DNA of 64,000 bases from Candidatus Thioglobus sp. GTDB lineage: Bacteria > Pseudomonadota > Gammaproteobacteria > Arenicellales > UBA868. The stretch spans positions 23,958-87,957 of the forward strand of contig SHBR01000002.1 of the NCBI GenBank assembly GCA_004212795.1, read 5' to 3'. Shown here piece by piece: positions 16,920 to 25,886 of this stretch. The notes beneath the pieces are model-generated. The model was not told the origin of the DNA, made no database searches, and was given only the letters and a program-made list of their open reading frames with translations. The position numbers and the translations under genes were made by a program. Every line of letters begins with the position of its first letter. Positions within the stretch are counted from its first letter, which is position 1.

Positions 16920-19033
16920 ATCTTAATCAAAAAGAGAATCTTCGCAGGCTTCTAACGCCGCGGCACATCGCCTTCATTGGCGGCGAATCAGCGGTATTTG
17001 CCGCCAAGCAGTGTGAGTCAGGCGGCTTCAAAGGGGAAATTTGGGGCGTTAACCCGAAACCGGGGCGCTTTGATGCGCTACCATGCTATCCGTCGGTAAG
17101 CGATCTACCCGAAGGACCCGATGCCACTTTTCTTGCGGTGCCCAGAAAAGCCGTCCCTCAGGTATTAACTGATCTCAGGGAAAAAGGCGGTGGCGGTATT
17201 GTCTGCTACTCGGCTGGCTTTGGCGAGCTGGGCTCGGACGGAGAACAGTTGGAAAAATCGCTCATCGCCGCCTGCGGTGAGATGGCGCTCGCCGGTCCGA
17301 ATGTCTTCGGGCTTTTGAACTACGTGACTAATGGACACTTATGGCCATTTAGTCACGGCGGCCAATCAGTCAAACGGGGACCTGCAATCATCTCGCAGTC
17401 AGGGATGCTATCGAGTTATCTCCTCACGAACCGCAGATCAGTGGACTTCTCTTACGTAATCGGTGCCGGTAACCAATCCGTACTAGGCGTTGAAGATTAT
17501 CTGGAGCACCTGGTCGATAACCCGGCCGTAAATGGTTTTGGGCTTTACATTGAGACGCTAAGGGACATTCCACGTTTTACTGAGGCCGCGAATCGCGCGC
17601 TTGAAAAAGGCATCCCGATCGTAGCGCTCAAAGTAGGAAAATCTGATCTAGCCGCTAAAACCGCGTTAACTCACACAGGGTCTCTAGCCGGAGTTGATCA
17701 TTACTATCAGGCTCTTTTCGAACGGGTCGGCATTGCTCGTGTTTCAAGTCCTAGTCTTATGCTAGAAACCTTAAGCATGCTGACGGTTGCGGGCGGTCCT
17801 TCGGGCAATCGCCTCGCCGCTTTTACCTGTTCAGGTGGCGATGTTGCGATGTTAGCCGACTGCGCCCATGAAGCGGGCCTCCATTTTCCGGAACCCGATA
17901 AATTCACCCGGTCGCGATTGACAGAGTGCCTGCCTGACATCGCGACGGTAGGCAACCCGCTCGATTACACCACTCCACTTTGGGGTCAGGAACAAAAACT
18001 CGAGAGCGTTTTTGACGCGGCGCTTGAGCAGGGATATGACGCTGCGTTGCTCGTTCAGGACTATCCGCCTGTCGAACTTGGATCCGATCGCCCCTACTAT
18101 CAAGCAGATGCAATGGCCTTCATCCGAGCGACTCGGCGTGCAGGTATCCCAGCCGCAATCTGTGCGAGTCTTCCAGAAAATCTGGATAGCGAAACACAAC
18201 AAACGCTTATTGAAAATCAAATCGCACCGCTTCAAGGTATCTCTGAAGCCACTACCGCAATTGCGGCGGCTACTGTTTTTGGGCGAGCGCGGCAACGCTA
18301 CCTCGATGGGGGAAAAAATCTTGCGCTGTCTTGCAATAGATCTGATCGGTCGACAGCGCAGGTGCTGGACGAATGGCAGGGAAAATCTCTTTTAAAAAAG
18401 TTCAGTATCCCGACCCCTAATGGCATTCTGAGTGACTCTATTAACGCTGGAAGAGACGGCACAAAAATTGGTTTACCCGTTGTTTTAAAACTTGTTAATG
18501 CGCAACTGCCGCACAAAACTGAACATGGCATTGTCCGAGTCAATCTTCAAAACGAAACAGACCTACAACTGGCCGCACAAGATGTGATCTCTAATGGCGA
18601 AAAAGCGCTTGGCAAACCTGTCGAAGACCAGATTCTTGTTGAAGAAATGGTGACAAGTACGATCGCCGAGCTGTTGGTTGGCATAAAAAATGACCCGCAA
18701 TTTGGCCTAATTATGACAATTGCGAGCGGCGGCACGCTGGTTGAGCTCTTGAACGACGCAAGAACGTTATTGCTCCCCGCTGATCGAGACGAGATCCACA
18801 ATGCGCTTTCATCGTTAAAAGTCATGAAGCTTTTAACGGGATATCGTGGTCGACCCATGGCTGATATTGAACTGATTTTGAATTGTCTCGAAGCAATCAG
18901 CCTGATGGCTCAATCTCTTGCTAACTCGCTCAGTGAAATGGATATCAACCCACTACTCATTACTGCAAATCGGTGTGTAGCAGCAGATGCCCTCATAGCG
19001 CTCTTCGAGCCTAACAGCGATCAATCAACCTAG
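16916..19033 (+). CDS. ADP-forming acyl-CoA synthetase (fused acetate-CoA ligase type)
   Basis: Converts a carboxylate, ATP and CoA to acyl-CoA, ADP and phosphate. The 705 residues contain in order a CoA-binding Rossmann domain (about 1-130), succinyl-CoA-ligase-like domains (about 145-440) and an ATP-grasp domain (about 470-700). THTGSLAG near residue 252 contains a candidate phospho-histidine, and QSGMLSSYL is the CoA-ligase segment. The ATP-grasp part has LPVVLKLVNAQLPHKTEHG and ends in EMDINPLLI. The start is GTG, overlapping the dehydrogenase stop. In this context it may activate gamma-butyrobetaine or crotonobetaine, replacing CaiC/CaiB, which are absent. Confidence 0.87.
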   Translation: MNLNQKENLRRLLTPRHIAFIGGESAVFAAKQCESGGFKGEIWGVNPKPGRFDALPCYPSVSDLPEGPDATFLAVPRKAVPQVLTDLREKGGGGIVCYSAGFGELGSDGEQLEKSLIAACGEMALAGPNVFGLLNYVTNGHLWPFSHGGQSVKRGPAIISQSGMLSSYLLTNRRSVDFSYVIGAGNQSVLGVEDYLEHLVDNPAVNGFGLYIETLRDIPRFTEAANRALEKGIPIVALKVGKSDLAAKTALTHTGSLAGVDHYYQALFERVGIARVSSPSLMLETLSMLTVAGGPSGNRLAAFTCSGGDVAMLADCAHEAGLHFPEPDKFTRSRLTECLPDIATVGNPLDYTTPLWGQEQKLESVFDAALEQGYDAALLVQDYPPVELGSDRPYYQADAMAFIRATRRAGIPAAICASLPENLDSETQQTLIENQIAPLQGISEATTAIAAATVFGRARQRYLDGGKNLALSCNRSDRSTAQVLDEWQGKSLLKKFSIPTPNGILSDSINAGRDGTKIGLPVVLKLVNAQLPHKTEHGIVRVNLQNETDLQLAAQDVISNGEKALGKPVEDQILVEEMVTSTIAELLVGIKNDPQFGLIMTIASGGTLVELLNDARTLLLPADRDEIHNALSSLKVMKLLTGYRGRPMADIELILNCLEAISLMAQSLANSLSEMDINPLLITANRCVAADALIALFEPNSDQST

Positions 19034-19047
19034 GCGCTACATCAAAA

Positions 19048-19686
19048 ATGTTGAAAAAATTACTTTTGCTACTGGACTATGACGGCGTTATTGTGGATTC
19101 GGCGCAACCTGTTCTTGATGAGACTGCGGCCTTCTGTGCGAACCATCAGATTGCTTTTAATCTAAATCTTGAAGACTTCGATCGCCTTAATCCTGCCACC
19201 TTCACAATGTTAGCGAAAATATGCGGCATCCCCGATTCAAAACACCGTAATTACGCACAGTTTCTTTTCGACGAGCTTCAAAGCGACAAACGACGCATCC
19301 CCCTGTTCAATGGCATTAAGGATCTTATTGATGATCTCAGCCGTTACCACACGCTTTGCGTCGTCACAGCTAATCACGCGAAAGTTGTTGAAAACCGTCT
19401 TGCCCATGAGCAAATTCAAAACTGCATCGACACCTACTATGGAAGTGACCAGCCAGGGTCTAAAGCTGATCATATTCGTCAAGCGCTTGATCACTATGCG
19501 GTACCTGCAGCCGATGCCTGGATGATTGGAGATTCCGTCAGCGATATCGAAGCTGCTAGACACGGGGGCGTTAACAGTGTGGCGGTCAGTTGGGGATGGC
19601 AGTCGCGAAGTCTTTTAGGCTCGCACAGTCCTGACCTACTGTTTGACACGCCTCAAGAGATGCACACGTTCTTCAAGCCGAATTAA
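19048..19686 (+). CDS. HAD-family hydrolase, phosphoglycolate-phosphatase-like
   Basis: Cytosolic HAD phosphatase of 212 residues. Motif I is LLDYDGVIVDS with nucleophile Asp9-Asp11 region near residue 10. The C1-type helical cap follows (about 20-90), then VTANH as motif II, a Lys in the GSKADH region, and motif IV MIGDSVSDIEAARHGG. The domain plan matches phosphoglycolate/beta-phosphoglucomutase-like enzymes. It follows the acyl-CoA synthetase by 14 bases and may be co-transcribed. The substrate is unknown. Confidence 0.82.
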   Translation: MLKKLLLLLDYDGVIVDSAQPVLDETAAFCANHQIAFNLNLEDFDRLNPATFTMLAKICGIPDSKHRNYAQFLFDELQSDKRRIPLFNGIKDLIDDLSRYHTLCVVTANHAKVVENRLAHEQIQNCIDTYYGSDQPGSKADHIRQALDHYAVPAADAWMIGDSVSDIEAARHGGVNSVAVSWGWQSRSLLGSHSPDLLFDTPQEMHTFFKPN

Positions 19687-19711
19687 ATCAGCGCTTGTTC
19701 ACCGCTTGATT

Positions 19712-20365
19712 ATGAATACGCTCGCACACCTTTACCTATCAGGCGACGACCCAGACCTGCTTCTTGGAAACTTTATTGGCGACTCGGTTCGCGGCGATGA
19801 TTTTTTACAACTTGAGTATCGCGTCCAGCAAGGCGTTCTGCTTCACCGGAAAATCGATCGCTTCACTGATCAGCACGTGATTTTTAAACACATTTGCTCA
19901 ATCATGCGGGATGGCTTTGGTCGTTACGCACCGGTCGTGGCAGATGTATTTCTTGATCATTTTCTCGCCCGAGACTGGGAGCGCTTTAATACCTATTCAC
20001 TAAAAGAATACGTCCAATGGGCCCAAGGCCTCCTCGCCCCGCGCATCGAAGGGTGTCCCGAGCGATCCAGAAGGTATTTTCACTATCTGAGCACAACCAA
20101 TACGCTTGTACACTATCAGTCAATAGAAGGGATCTGCAGCACACTTTTACAAATGTCCAAACGAACGCGTTTCAAGTCAGGAATGGAAAATGCGAAATCG
20201 GTATTAACAAGTTGCTATGAGGAGCTCGAAGAGAATTTTGAAATTTTTTTCCCGGAAGTGGTGGAATTCGCGTCGGCTTCAATATCCGATTTAACTGCAC
20301 CGATCCAGAAATTAACTAAATTTAGTAACTCATCTCAACTGAGATACCCGCATATTTACAAGTAA
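19712..20365 (+). CDS. acpH: Acyl carrier protein phosphodiesterase
   Basis: Removes the 4'-phosphopantetheine arm from holo-ACP. The N-terminus MNTLAHLYLSGDDPDLLLGN and the following GDSVRG closely follow AcpH (DUF479, HD-like fold). FLDHFLARDWERF and the C-terminal LEENFEIFFPEV are also typical. I chose the ATG at 19712 because it restores the canonical N-terminus; the frame extends upstream into the HAD gene. At 217 residues it is a little longer than E. coli AcpH. It lies 25 bases after the HAD gene. Confidence 0.87.
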   Translation: MNTLAHLYLSGDDPDLLLGNFIGDSVRGDDFLQLEYRVQQGVLLHRKIDRFTDQHVIFKHICSIMRDGFGRYAPVVADVFLDHFLARDWERFNTYSLKEYVQWAQGLLAPRIEGCPERSRRYFHYLSTTNTLVHYQSIEGICSTLLQMSKRTRFKSGMENAKSVLTSCYEELEENFEIFFPEVVEFASASISDLTAPIQKLTKFSNSSQLRYPHIYK

Positions 20366-20521
20366 TCAATTTTTATATCTCTCGTTCCCTCAGATAATTT
20401 TCTCTTTGTGGAAACAATTTAAACCGCAAAACGACGCCCCCTGTAGAACCAATTGGTTTTGAATTAGAGATGTTTCATACTTGTCTAATCCACTCATGCA
20501 ACATATTAGGAAATCCGCATT

Positions 20522-21556
20522 ATGCGCTACCAGCCATTAGGTCACACGGGAATAGATGTTTCCATAATCTGCCTGGGCACCATGACATGGGGCGAGCAAA
20601 ACACTCCAAAGGAAGGGTTCGACCAGATGGATCACGCCCTAGAGACCGGTGTTAATTTTTTTGACACCGCCGAGATGTATCCGGTCGACGTGCGCGCCGA
20701 GACCTATGGGCATACCGAAAGTATTATTGGCGATTGGATGTCTGAAAGAGCTTGCCGAAAAGACATTATTCTCGCCAGTAAGGTTTGTGGTCCCGGCAGA
20801 CATCACGTCCGTAATGGGGATACGCGATTTGATCGAAAGACCATTCATGAGGCGTGTGAAGGCAGCTTAAGTCGTCTTCAAACCGACTATATCGATTTAT
20901 ATCAGCTTCATTGGCCGGACCGCGGCTGGACTGACTTTAAAAGTTTGGGACAAACCGACCACATTGAAGACGTGGGCGCCAATCGGGATGAAACCATCGC
21001 TGCGCTGGATGAACTAGTGCAGGCAGGCAAGATCCGAAGTTGGGGTGTTTCAAACGAAAGCGCTTGGGGGCTGATGGACTACATTCAAAGATCGGATGCC
21101 AATCAATCGCCGAGACCCGTCGGCATTCAAAACGCATACAGCCTCCTCAATAGAAAGTTTGAGTTAGCGCTTGCCGAGGTTGCCATTCGTGAAGATATCG
21201 GTCTTCTCGCCTACGCCCCTATTGCAGCAGGCGTACTGACCGGAAAATATCTTGATAATGCCAGCCCCGAAGGCGCCCGCAATACCTTATGGCCCTCAAA
21301 TACCCGCTATTTTTCTGAACAATCAATCGCGGCAACCCGCGCTTATATCGAGCTTGCAGCCGAAATTGGGATTGCGCCAGAAGTCTTAGCTCACGCCTTC
21401 GTGCTCAAGCAGAAATTTTTGACGGCCTCGATTGTCGGCGCCACCCAAATTTGGCATCTTGATCAGGCGTTCGCGGCATTGGATGTGGCACTCGATGAGA
21501 ATACATGGAGTCAGCTTGAAACATTGCACCGCAAGTTTCTTGTGCCAGCGCCCTGA
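20522..21556 (+). CDS. tas: NADP(H)-dependent aldo/keto reductase, Tas-like
   Basis: TIM-barrel oxidoreductase, 344 residues. The catalytic tetrad is visible as Asp in FFDTAEMYP, Tyr in the same segment, Lys in ILASKVCGP and His in YQLHWPDR. The N-terminus with GLGTMTWGEQN-type spacing (LGTMTWGEQN), the GVSNESAWG segment, NAYSLLNRKFE and the C-terminal GATQIWHLDQ follow E. coli Tas over the full length. AGGAA lies ahead of the ATG. The physiological substrate of Tas is not settled. It is monocistronic and convergent with ltaE. Confidence 0.88.
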   Translation: MRYQPLGHTGIDVSIICLGTMTWGEQNTPKEGFDQMDHALETGVNFFDTAEMYPVDVRAETYGHTESIIGDWMSERACRKDIILASKVCGPGRHHVRNGDTRFDRKTIHEACEGSLSRLQTDYIDLYQLHWPDRGWTDFKSLGQTDHIEDVGANRDETIAALDELVQAGKIRSWGVSNESAWGLMDYIQRSDANQSPRPVGIQNAYSLLNRKFELALAEVAIREDIGLLAYAPIAAGVLTGKYLDNASPEGARNTLWPSNTRYFSEQSIAATRAYIELAAEIGIAPEVLAHAFVLKQKFLTASIVGATQIWHLDQAFAALDVALDENTWSQLETLHRKFLVPAP

Positions 21557-21594
21557 AATAAGTTACCCACCTGGCAGATACAACTCTCAACCTA

Positions 21595-22638
21595 TCAATC
21601 TGGTCCGCATTGGCCCCCAATCAGTTTCAGCAAATCGTCAACCTGGGACTCGGTGGTATTCCAGGCCGTAACGAAGCGCACCGCCTTGCCATCAAGTTCT
21701 TCATCATTGATAGAGACATGTTGGGCCCACAGCTTCTCGATTAAATCCGTTGGAATTTTTACAAATACTTCGTTCGACTCGGTTGGGTATGCCAATTCAA
21801 GACCCGGAAGTCTTGCCATCCCCTTGCTCAAGCGCTGCGCCATCGCATTGGCGTGACGCGCATTTCGCAACCAGACGTCGTTCGATAAATAACCGGTAAA
21901 TTGCGATGAGATAAATCGACTCTTCGACACGAGCTGACCGGCACGTTTCTGAAGAAAGGGGAAGTCTCCGACCAGTTCTGGCTTAAAAAATACAACCGCC
22001 TCGGCCGCCAAACAGCCGTTTTTTGTACCGCCAAAAGACAACACATCGATGCCTGCTTGCCAGGTCATCTGTGCAGGCGTTACGCCGAGCGTCGCTATAG
22101 CGTTTGCGAAGCGGGCACCATCCATGTGCATATGGAGACTATGCGCGTGGGCCACTGAGGTAATCGACCGAATCTCGTCAAGCGAGTACACCGTTCCAGA
22201 CTCACACGCCTGCGTAATACTGACCGTTGCGGGTTGTGCGTGATGGACATTCCCTGCGCCATAGATCGTTCTCTCTAGCGACTCTGCACTGATGCGACCA
22301 TTCTCGCCCGGTATATCAACAATCTTCGCGCCTCCTGTAAACATCTCGGGCGCACCACATTCATCAGTATTAATGTGCGCGAGCTCATGACAATAAATCT
22401 TCCCAAACACAGGCGTCAATGTGGACAACGCCAAAGCATTCGCTGCGGTGCCCGTTGTAAGCGGGAAAACCGTGACCGGCGTTTCAAAAATTTCCTGTAA
22501 TCGAACGGTAAGTTCTTTGGTCCACGGGTCATCGCCATACGATGGACTGTTGTCCTCATTGGCTTGGATCAGCGCGTCCATAACCTCCGGACATGCACTC
22601 GAGACGTTATCGGACATAAAGTTACTTTTTGAAGACAT
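21595..22638 (-). CDS. ltaE: Low-specificity L-threonine aldolase-type PLP enzyme
   Basis: Retro-aldol cleavage of beta-hydroxy amino acids to glycine and an aldehyde. The N-terminal SDNVSSACPEVMDAL, the MHMDGARFANA segment and the PLP-lysine segment SFGGTKNGCLAAEAVVFF mark the LtaE family; 347 residues is full length. AGGAA precedes the ATG at 22638. It is the last gene of the leftward ectoine-catabolic run, 32 bases after doeA. This suggests a role on a hydroxylated intermediate (for example 3-hydroxyaspartate or hydroxy-diaminobutyrate) rather than on threonine; that is inference. Confidence 0.87.
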   Translation of the reverse strand: MSSKSNFMSDNVSSACPEVMDALIQANEDNSPSYGDDPWTKELTVRLQEIFETPVTVFPLTTGTAANALALSTLTPVFGKIYCHELAHINTDECGAPEMFTGGAKIVDIPGENGRISAESLERTIYGAGNVHHAQPATVSITQACESGTVYSLDEIRSITSVAHAHSLHMHMDGARFANAIATLGVTPAQMTWQAGIDVLSFGGTKNGCLAAEAVVFFKPELVGDFPFLQKRAGQLVSKSRFISSQFTGYLSNDVWLRNARHANAMAQRLSKGMARLPGLELAYPTESNEVFVKIPTDLIEKLWAQHVSINDEELDGKAVRFVTAWNTTESQVDDLLKLIGGQCGPD

Positions 22639-22670
22639 CGTACGGAATTCCTAAGATTAAAAACCGAAAC

Positions 22671-23852
22671 TTAATCGATCACGATCAATTCCCGGTGAAC
22701 ATCGCAAAGACGCTCGCCGCCATTTTCTGTCACCACAAATGGCTCAGAAACGGCTGCGCCAATCGACTCTAGCCAGACACCCGATTGAAAATGAAAACAC
22801 ATACCGCTTTGCAGCACTGTTTTATCCCCCGGACGAAGACTTGCCGTTCGCTCACCCCAATCTGGCGGATAATTGACGCCGATCGAATAACCGACCCGAC
22901 TTTCTTTTTGGTAACCGTTGCGATTGAGCACTTTCTGCCACACCGCCTCAACAGCTTCGCAGGTGACGCCTGGTCGCGCAACGTCTAACGCTGCATCAAC
23001 GCCTTCCACAATCGTCTCGGTTAATTTGGTGACATCCGCTGGTGGCCGTCCCAGATAAAGTGTGCGCGTCAACGGAGCCTGATAATGATGCCGCGCACCG
23101 CCCAACTCCATCATCACCAACGTATCGTTGGGTAAAGGATGTTCCGACCATGTCAGGTGAGGCGTGCTGGTGCCCTCACCGACCTGTATCAGGGGGCACA
23201 AGCTTGAGTAATTTCCATATCGCCCCTCAACTCCCATAACCTGAGCGTGATAGACCTCTGCAATGATCTCGTATTCCGGCACCCCCGGCGCGACCTTTTC
23301 AATCGCCCGATTCATAACCGCGCTCACGGTCTGTCCGGCCTCACGCATATAAGCAAGCTCAGCATCTGATTTGACTAAACGCTCCCAATTCACCAACTGC
23401 TTTGTGTCACTAATTTTTGCATTGGGGAGCCCTTCTGAGAGATGCGCATGCGCGCGGGCGGTGTAGTAGTGGGCGTCGAGTTCGACGCCAATGCGATGGC
23501 TTGCCCAGCCACGCCGGGTGATCAGTTCCGCCAGATCATCATAGGGATGTTCAGTCGGGTGATGAATTAAGGTCTCGGAGAAGGTGGTGATGTTTTCAGG
23601 CGGCATATCGGTGGTGATATGGGCGGCTTTCGCGTCCTGCGGACGACCAAACCAAATAGGCGCCTCTTCTTCAAGGTGAAGCAAAACAGCTTGGGGCGTA
23701 TAAAAAGACCATCCGTCAAATCCAGTCAGCCAATTCATATTCGCTGGGTCCTGGCAAATAATCAAATCAAAGCCTTGCTCTGCCATGCTTTGCTTAGTCT
23801 GAGCAATTCGACGGTCGTATTCAGACTTGGGGAACGGTTTGGTGTAATTCAT
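22671..23852 (-). CDS. doeA: Ectoine hydrolase (M24 peptidase fold)
   Basis: Opens the ectoine ring to N-acetyl-2,4-diaminobutyrate. It has the creatinase N-domain followed by the pita-bread M24 catalytic domain, 393 residues. NMNWLTGFDGWSFYTPQ near the N-terminus and MMELGGARHHYQAPLTRT match the DoeA/EutD pattern, in which canonical M24 metal-binding aspartates are replaced. The C-terminal segment is SGVWLESIGAAVSEPFVVT. It sits 43 bases downstream of doeB, the usual doeAB partnership, which makes the assignment firm. Confidence 0.88.
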   Translation of the reverse strand: MNYTKPFPKSEYDRRIAQTKQSMAEQGFDLIICQDPANMNWLTGFDGWSFYTPQAVLLHLEEEAPIWFGRPQDAKAAHITTDMPPENITTFSETLIHHPTEHPYDDLAELITRRGWASHRIGVELDAHYYTARAHAHLSEGLPNAKISDTKQLVNWERLVKSDAELAYMREAGQTVSAVMNRAIEKVAPGVPEYEIIAEVYHAQVMGVEGRYGNYSSLCPLIQVGEGTSTPHLTWSEHPLPNDTLVMMELGGARHHYQAPLTRTLYLGRPPADVTKLTETIVEGVDAALDVARPGVTCEAVEAVWQKVLNRNGYQKESRVGYSIGVNYPPDWGERTASLRPGDKTVLQSGMCFHFQSGVWLESIGAAVSEPFVVTENGGERLCDVHRELIVID

Positions 23853-23895
23853 ATGTTCTCGGTAACGTTGGTTTGAGTCTCAGAAAAACTGATGC

Positions 23896-24888
23896 TTAAT
23901 CGACGATGGTCGCAATCACTGCCAAAAAATCACCCGGACGAATCAAACAGGGGAAGTGTCTTCCCATAAAAATGCCGTCTACTTTAGACCGGCACTCAAC
24001 AGGTGTCGTACCCGTCCTATCGGTGTCGTGAATCACGGCCAGAATATCGCCCGCGTTAATTTTAGCGCCAAGATCATGGCGCATCTCAATCAGTCCCCGA
24101 TGCTCGGAAGTAATAAAACATTCCGGATTCATCGTATCGAGATTGACAGACGCTCCTCGCTCCACATCACCCGCAAGAATACCGGCATGCTTTAAAACGT
24201 TTGAAATACCCCGTCGGGCAATTTGCACACTCGTTGCACTTGCAGAACCACCGCCACCCAACTCAGTGCTGACAAAAACCTTGCCCTGATTTTCGGCAGC
24301 GGTGTCGTATAAGTGGGCCGCATCAGGCTCAAGCAACATCAGCGTATATGGCGCATTAAATGCCTCCACCGCAGAAACGCAGCGCGCCTGTTGACCCTTG
24401 TCATCCAGGATATGTGCGGCTCCAAATGGCAAAAACTCCATCGTCTTGCCTCCTGAATGAATGTCAATCACAACGTCAGCCATCGGCAGCAATGTACGAG
24501 AAAAAAAGTCCGCGATGATCTGCGTGATCGTGCCATCGGGATCACCCGGAAAAACCCTGTTCATATTTCCGCCATCAATCCAGGAGGTACGCTTACCCGC
24601 TGTAAAAGCCGGGTAGTTCATTGCTGGCACGATGATGACGCGACCACTGATGTCATCCGCACTCAGCGAGTGCGTCATTCCCCAGAGTGCAATCGGCCCC
24701 TCGTATTCATCACCATGATTGGCGCCTGTGAGCAAAGCTGTCGGTCCGTTTCCATTTTTTATTACCGTAATCGGCACCATTACGGCCCCCCAGCCGGAGT
24801 CGTCACCTGAATAGGGCACCTTTAGAAATCCATGCTGGACACCGTCCCGCTCAAAATCCACTGTTGGATGAATTGGGTTATCTCTCAT
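23896..24888 (-). CDS. doeB: N-alpha-acetyl-L-2,4-diaminobutyrate deacetylase
   Basis: Zinc hydrolase of the succinylglutamate desuccinylase/aspartoacylase family, removing acetate from the product of ectoine hydrolase to give 2,4-diaminobutyrate. GANHGDEYEGP (about 57-67) supplies His and Glu zinc ligands, DIHSGGKTMEFLPFG supplies the second His, and TELGGGG carries the catalytic Glu. At 330 residues it matches DoeB/EutE. It lies immediately upstream of doeA in a leftward unit. Confidence 0.9.
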   Translation of the reverse strand: MRDNPIHPTVDFERDGVQHGFLKVPYSGDDSGWGAVMVPITVIKNGNGPTALLTGANHGDEYEGPIALWGMTHSLSADDISGRVIIVPAMNYPAFTAGKRTSWIDGGNMNRVFPGDPDGTITQIIADFFSRTLLPMADVVIDIHSGGKTMEFLPFGAAHILDDKGQQARCVSAVEAFNAPYTLMLLEPDAAHLYDTAAENQGKVFVSTELGGGGSASATSVQIARRGISNVLKHAGILAGDVERGASVNLDTMNPECFITSEHRGLIEMRHDLGAKINAGDILAVIHDTDRTGTTPVECRSKVDGIFMGRHFPCLIRPGDFLAVIATIVD

Positions 24889-24949
24889 TTTTGATTCCTA
24901 TTTCTATAAAAAGCGATCGCTTAAGCAGACAAGATCCTGACCATTTGCG

Positions 24950-25858
24950 TCAAGCGGACACCCCATTCCGAACTGGTTCTACCTCTTTTTCCTGATGGGC
25001 AAATATTGACGTGTACCCGTCTGACCAATCGGGCGGCATCGGCACGAGGAGTTCCTCATGATGTGCGTAGCCTGGTTCCTTACCTCTCACTAACCTGCCA
25101 TAGCGTGAACTCGGGTAGGCCGGCGCAGTATAGGGAATCGCATCAGCCGCTGAATACGTAATCACCAATACCGGGCGACCTTTGCTACTGAGATTTGGTT
25201 TAGATCCGTGAATGGTACGGCTATGATGGACGCTCACCGTGCCTGCCGGACCTGTGAGCGCGATAGGCTTTCGCGCTACCGTAGCTAAATCGCGCTCCCG
25301 GATTGCGCCCGTCCAGTTTCCCGAGTCGTCATAATGCTCGAAAATAGGGCCGAGATGACTACCGGGATAAACCTCAAGCGGGCCCTGCTCGGCAGTGACG
25401 TCCTCAAGGAAAACCAGAAACTGCAAAGTCCCGGCGTGCGTATGCGGATAAAAAACAAGATCTTGATGCCTCTTGACCTCAGAGCCGCCACCCGCCCACT
25501 TATAGTTCAGCATGATTTCCCGAAAACGGACGTTAGGGCCCAGCAGATCGGCGGCAATATCCGGAATGACTGAATCGACACATATTCCCCAAAAGTCAGG
25601 ATCGAGATCGTCACAATAGGCCGCACGCCGTAATCGGGGATGATCTGCACTATGATCATGCTCGAGATCAATCTCCTTCGAGGAAGCCGTTAATGTGCGC
25701 GTTGCTTCAACTATTCGCTTCGCAGCTCCACGAAGATGATCTAGCTCATCAACATTAATCAACGACGGAAAATTAAGGTATCCGTGTTCGTAATAATGCT
25801 GACGTTGATCCTGATCCAAAAACGTTGGCGTGTGGGTATAAATTTCATTCAGTTTCAT
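24950..25858 (-). CDS. Phytanoyl-CoA dioxygenase (PhyH) family protein, 1
   Basis: Fe(II)/2-oxoglutarate-dependent oxygenase fold, 302 residues. The facial triad is visible as His and Asp in RHQDLVFYP and the distal His in TIHGSKPN, with Arg in GRPVLVITYS as the likely 2-oxoglutarate anchor. PLEVYPGSHLG is a family hallmark. EctD ectoine hydroxylases also belong to PhyH, but the extended EctD signature is not seen, so I do not call it EctD. It lies between a second PhyH gene and doeB, so a hydroxylation linked to ectoine or a related solute is plausible. Confidence 0.83.
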   Translation of the reverse strand: MKLNEIYTHTPTFLDQDQRQHYYEHGYLNFPSLINVDELDHLRGAAKRIVEATRTLTASSKEIDLEHDHSADHPRLRRAAYCDDLDPDFWGICVDSVIPDIAADLLGPNVRFREIMLNYKWAGGGSEVKRHQDLVFYPHTHAGTLQFLVFLEDVTAEQGPLEVYPGSHLGPIFEHYDDSGNWTGAIRERDLATVARKPIALTGPAGTVSVHHSRTIHGSKPNLSSKGRPVLVITYSAADAIPYTAPAYPSSRYGRLVRGKEPGYAHHEELLVPMPPDWSDGYTSIFAHQEKEVEPVRNGVSA

Positions 25859-25886
25859 TTGTCTGTCTCAATATTGAATCTTTACT

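Noticed and set aside
24950-25858. Ectoine hydroxylase EctD
   Set aside because: It is a PhyH protein beside doeAB, but the extended EctD signature around the HxD motif is not present, so only the family is claimed.
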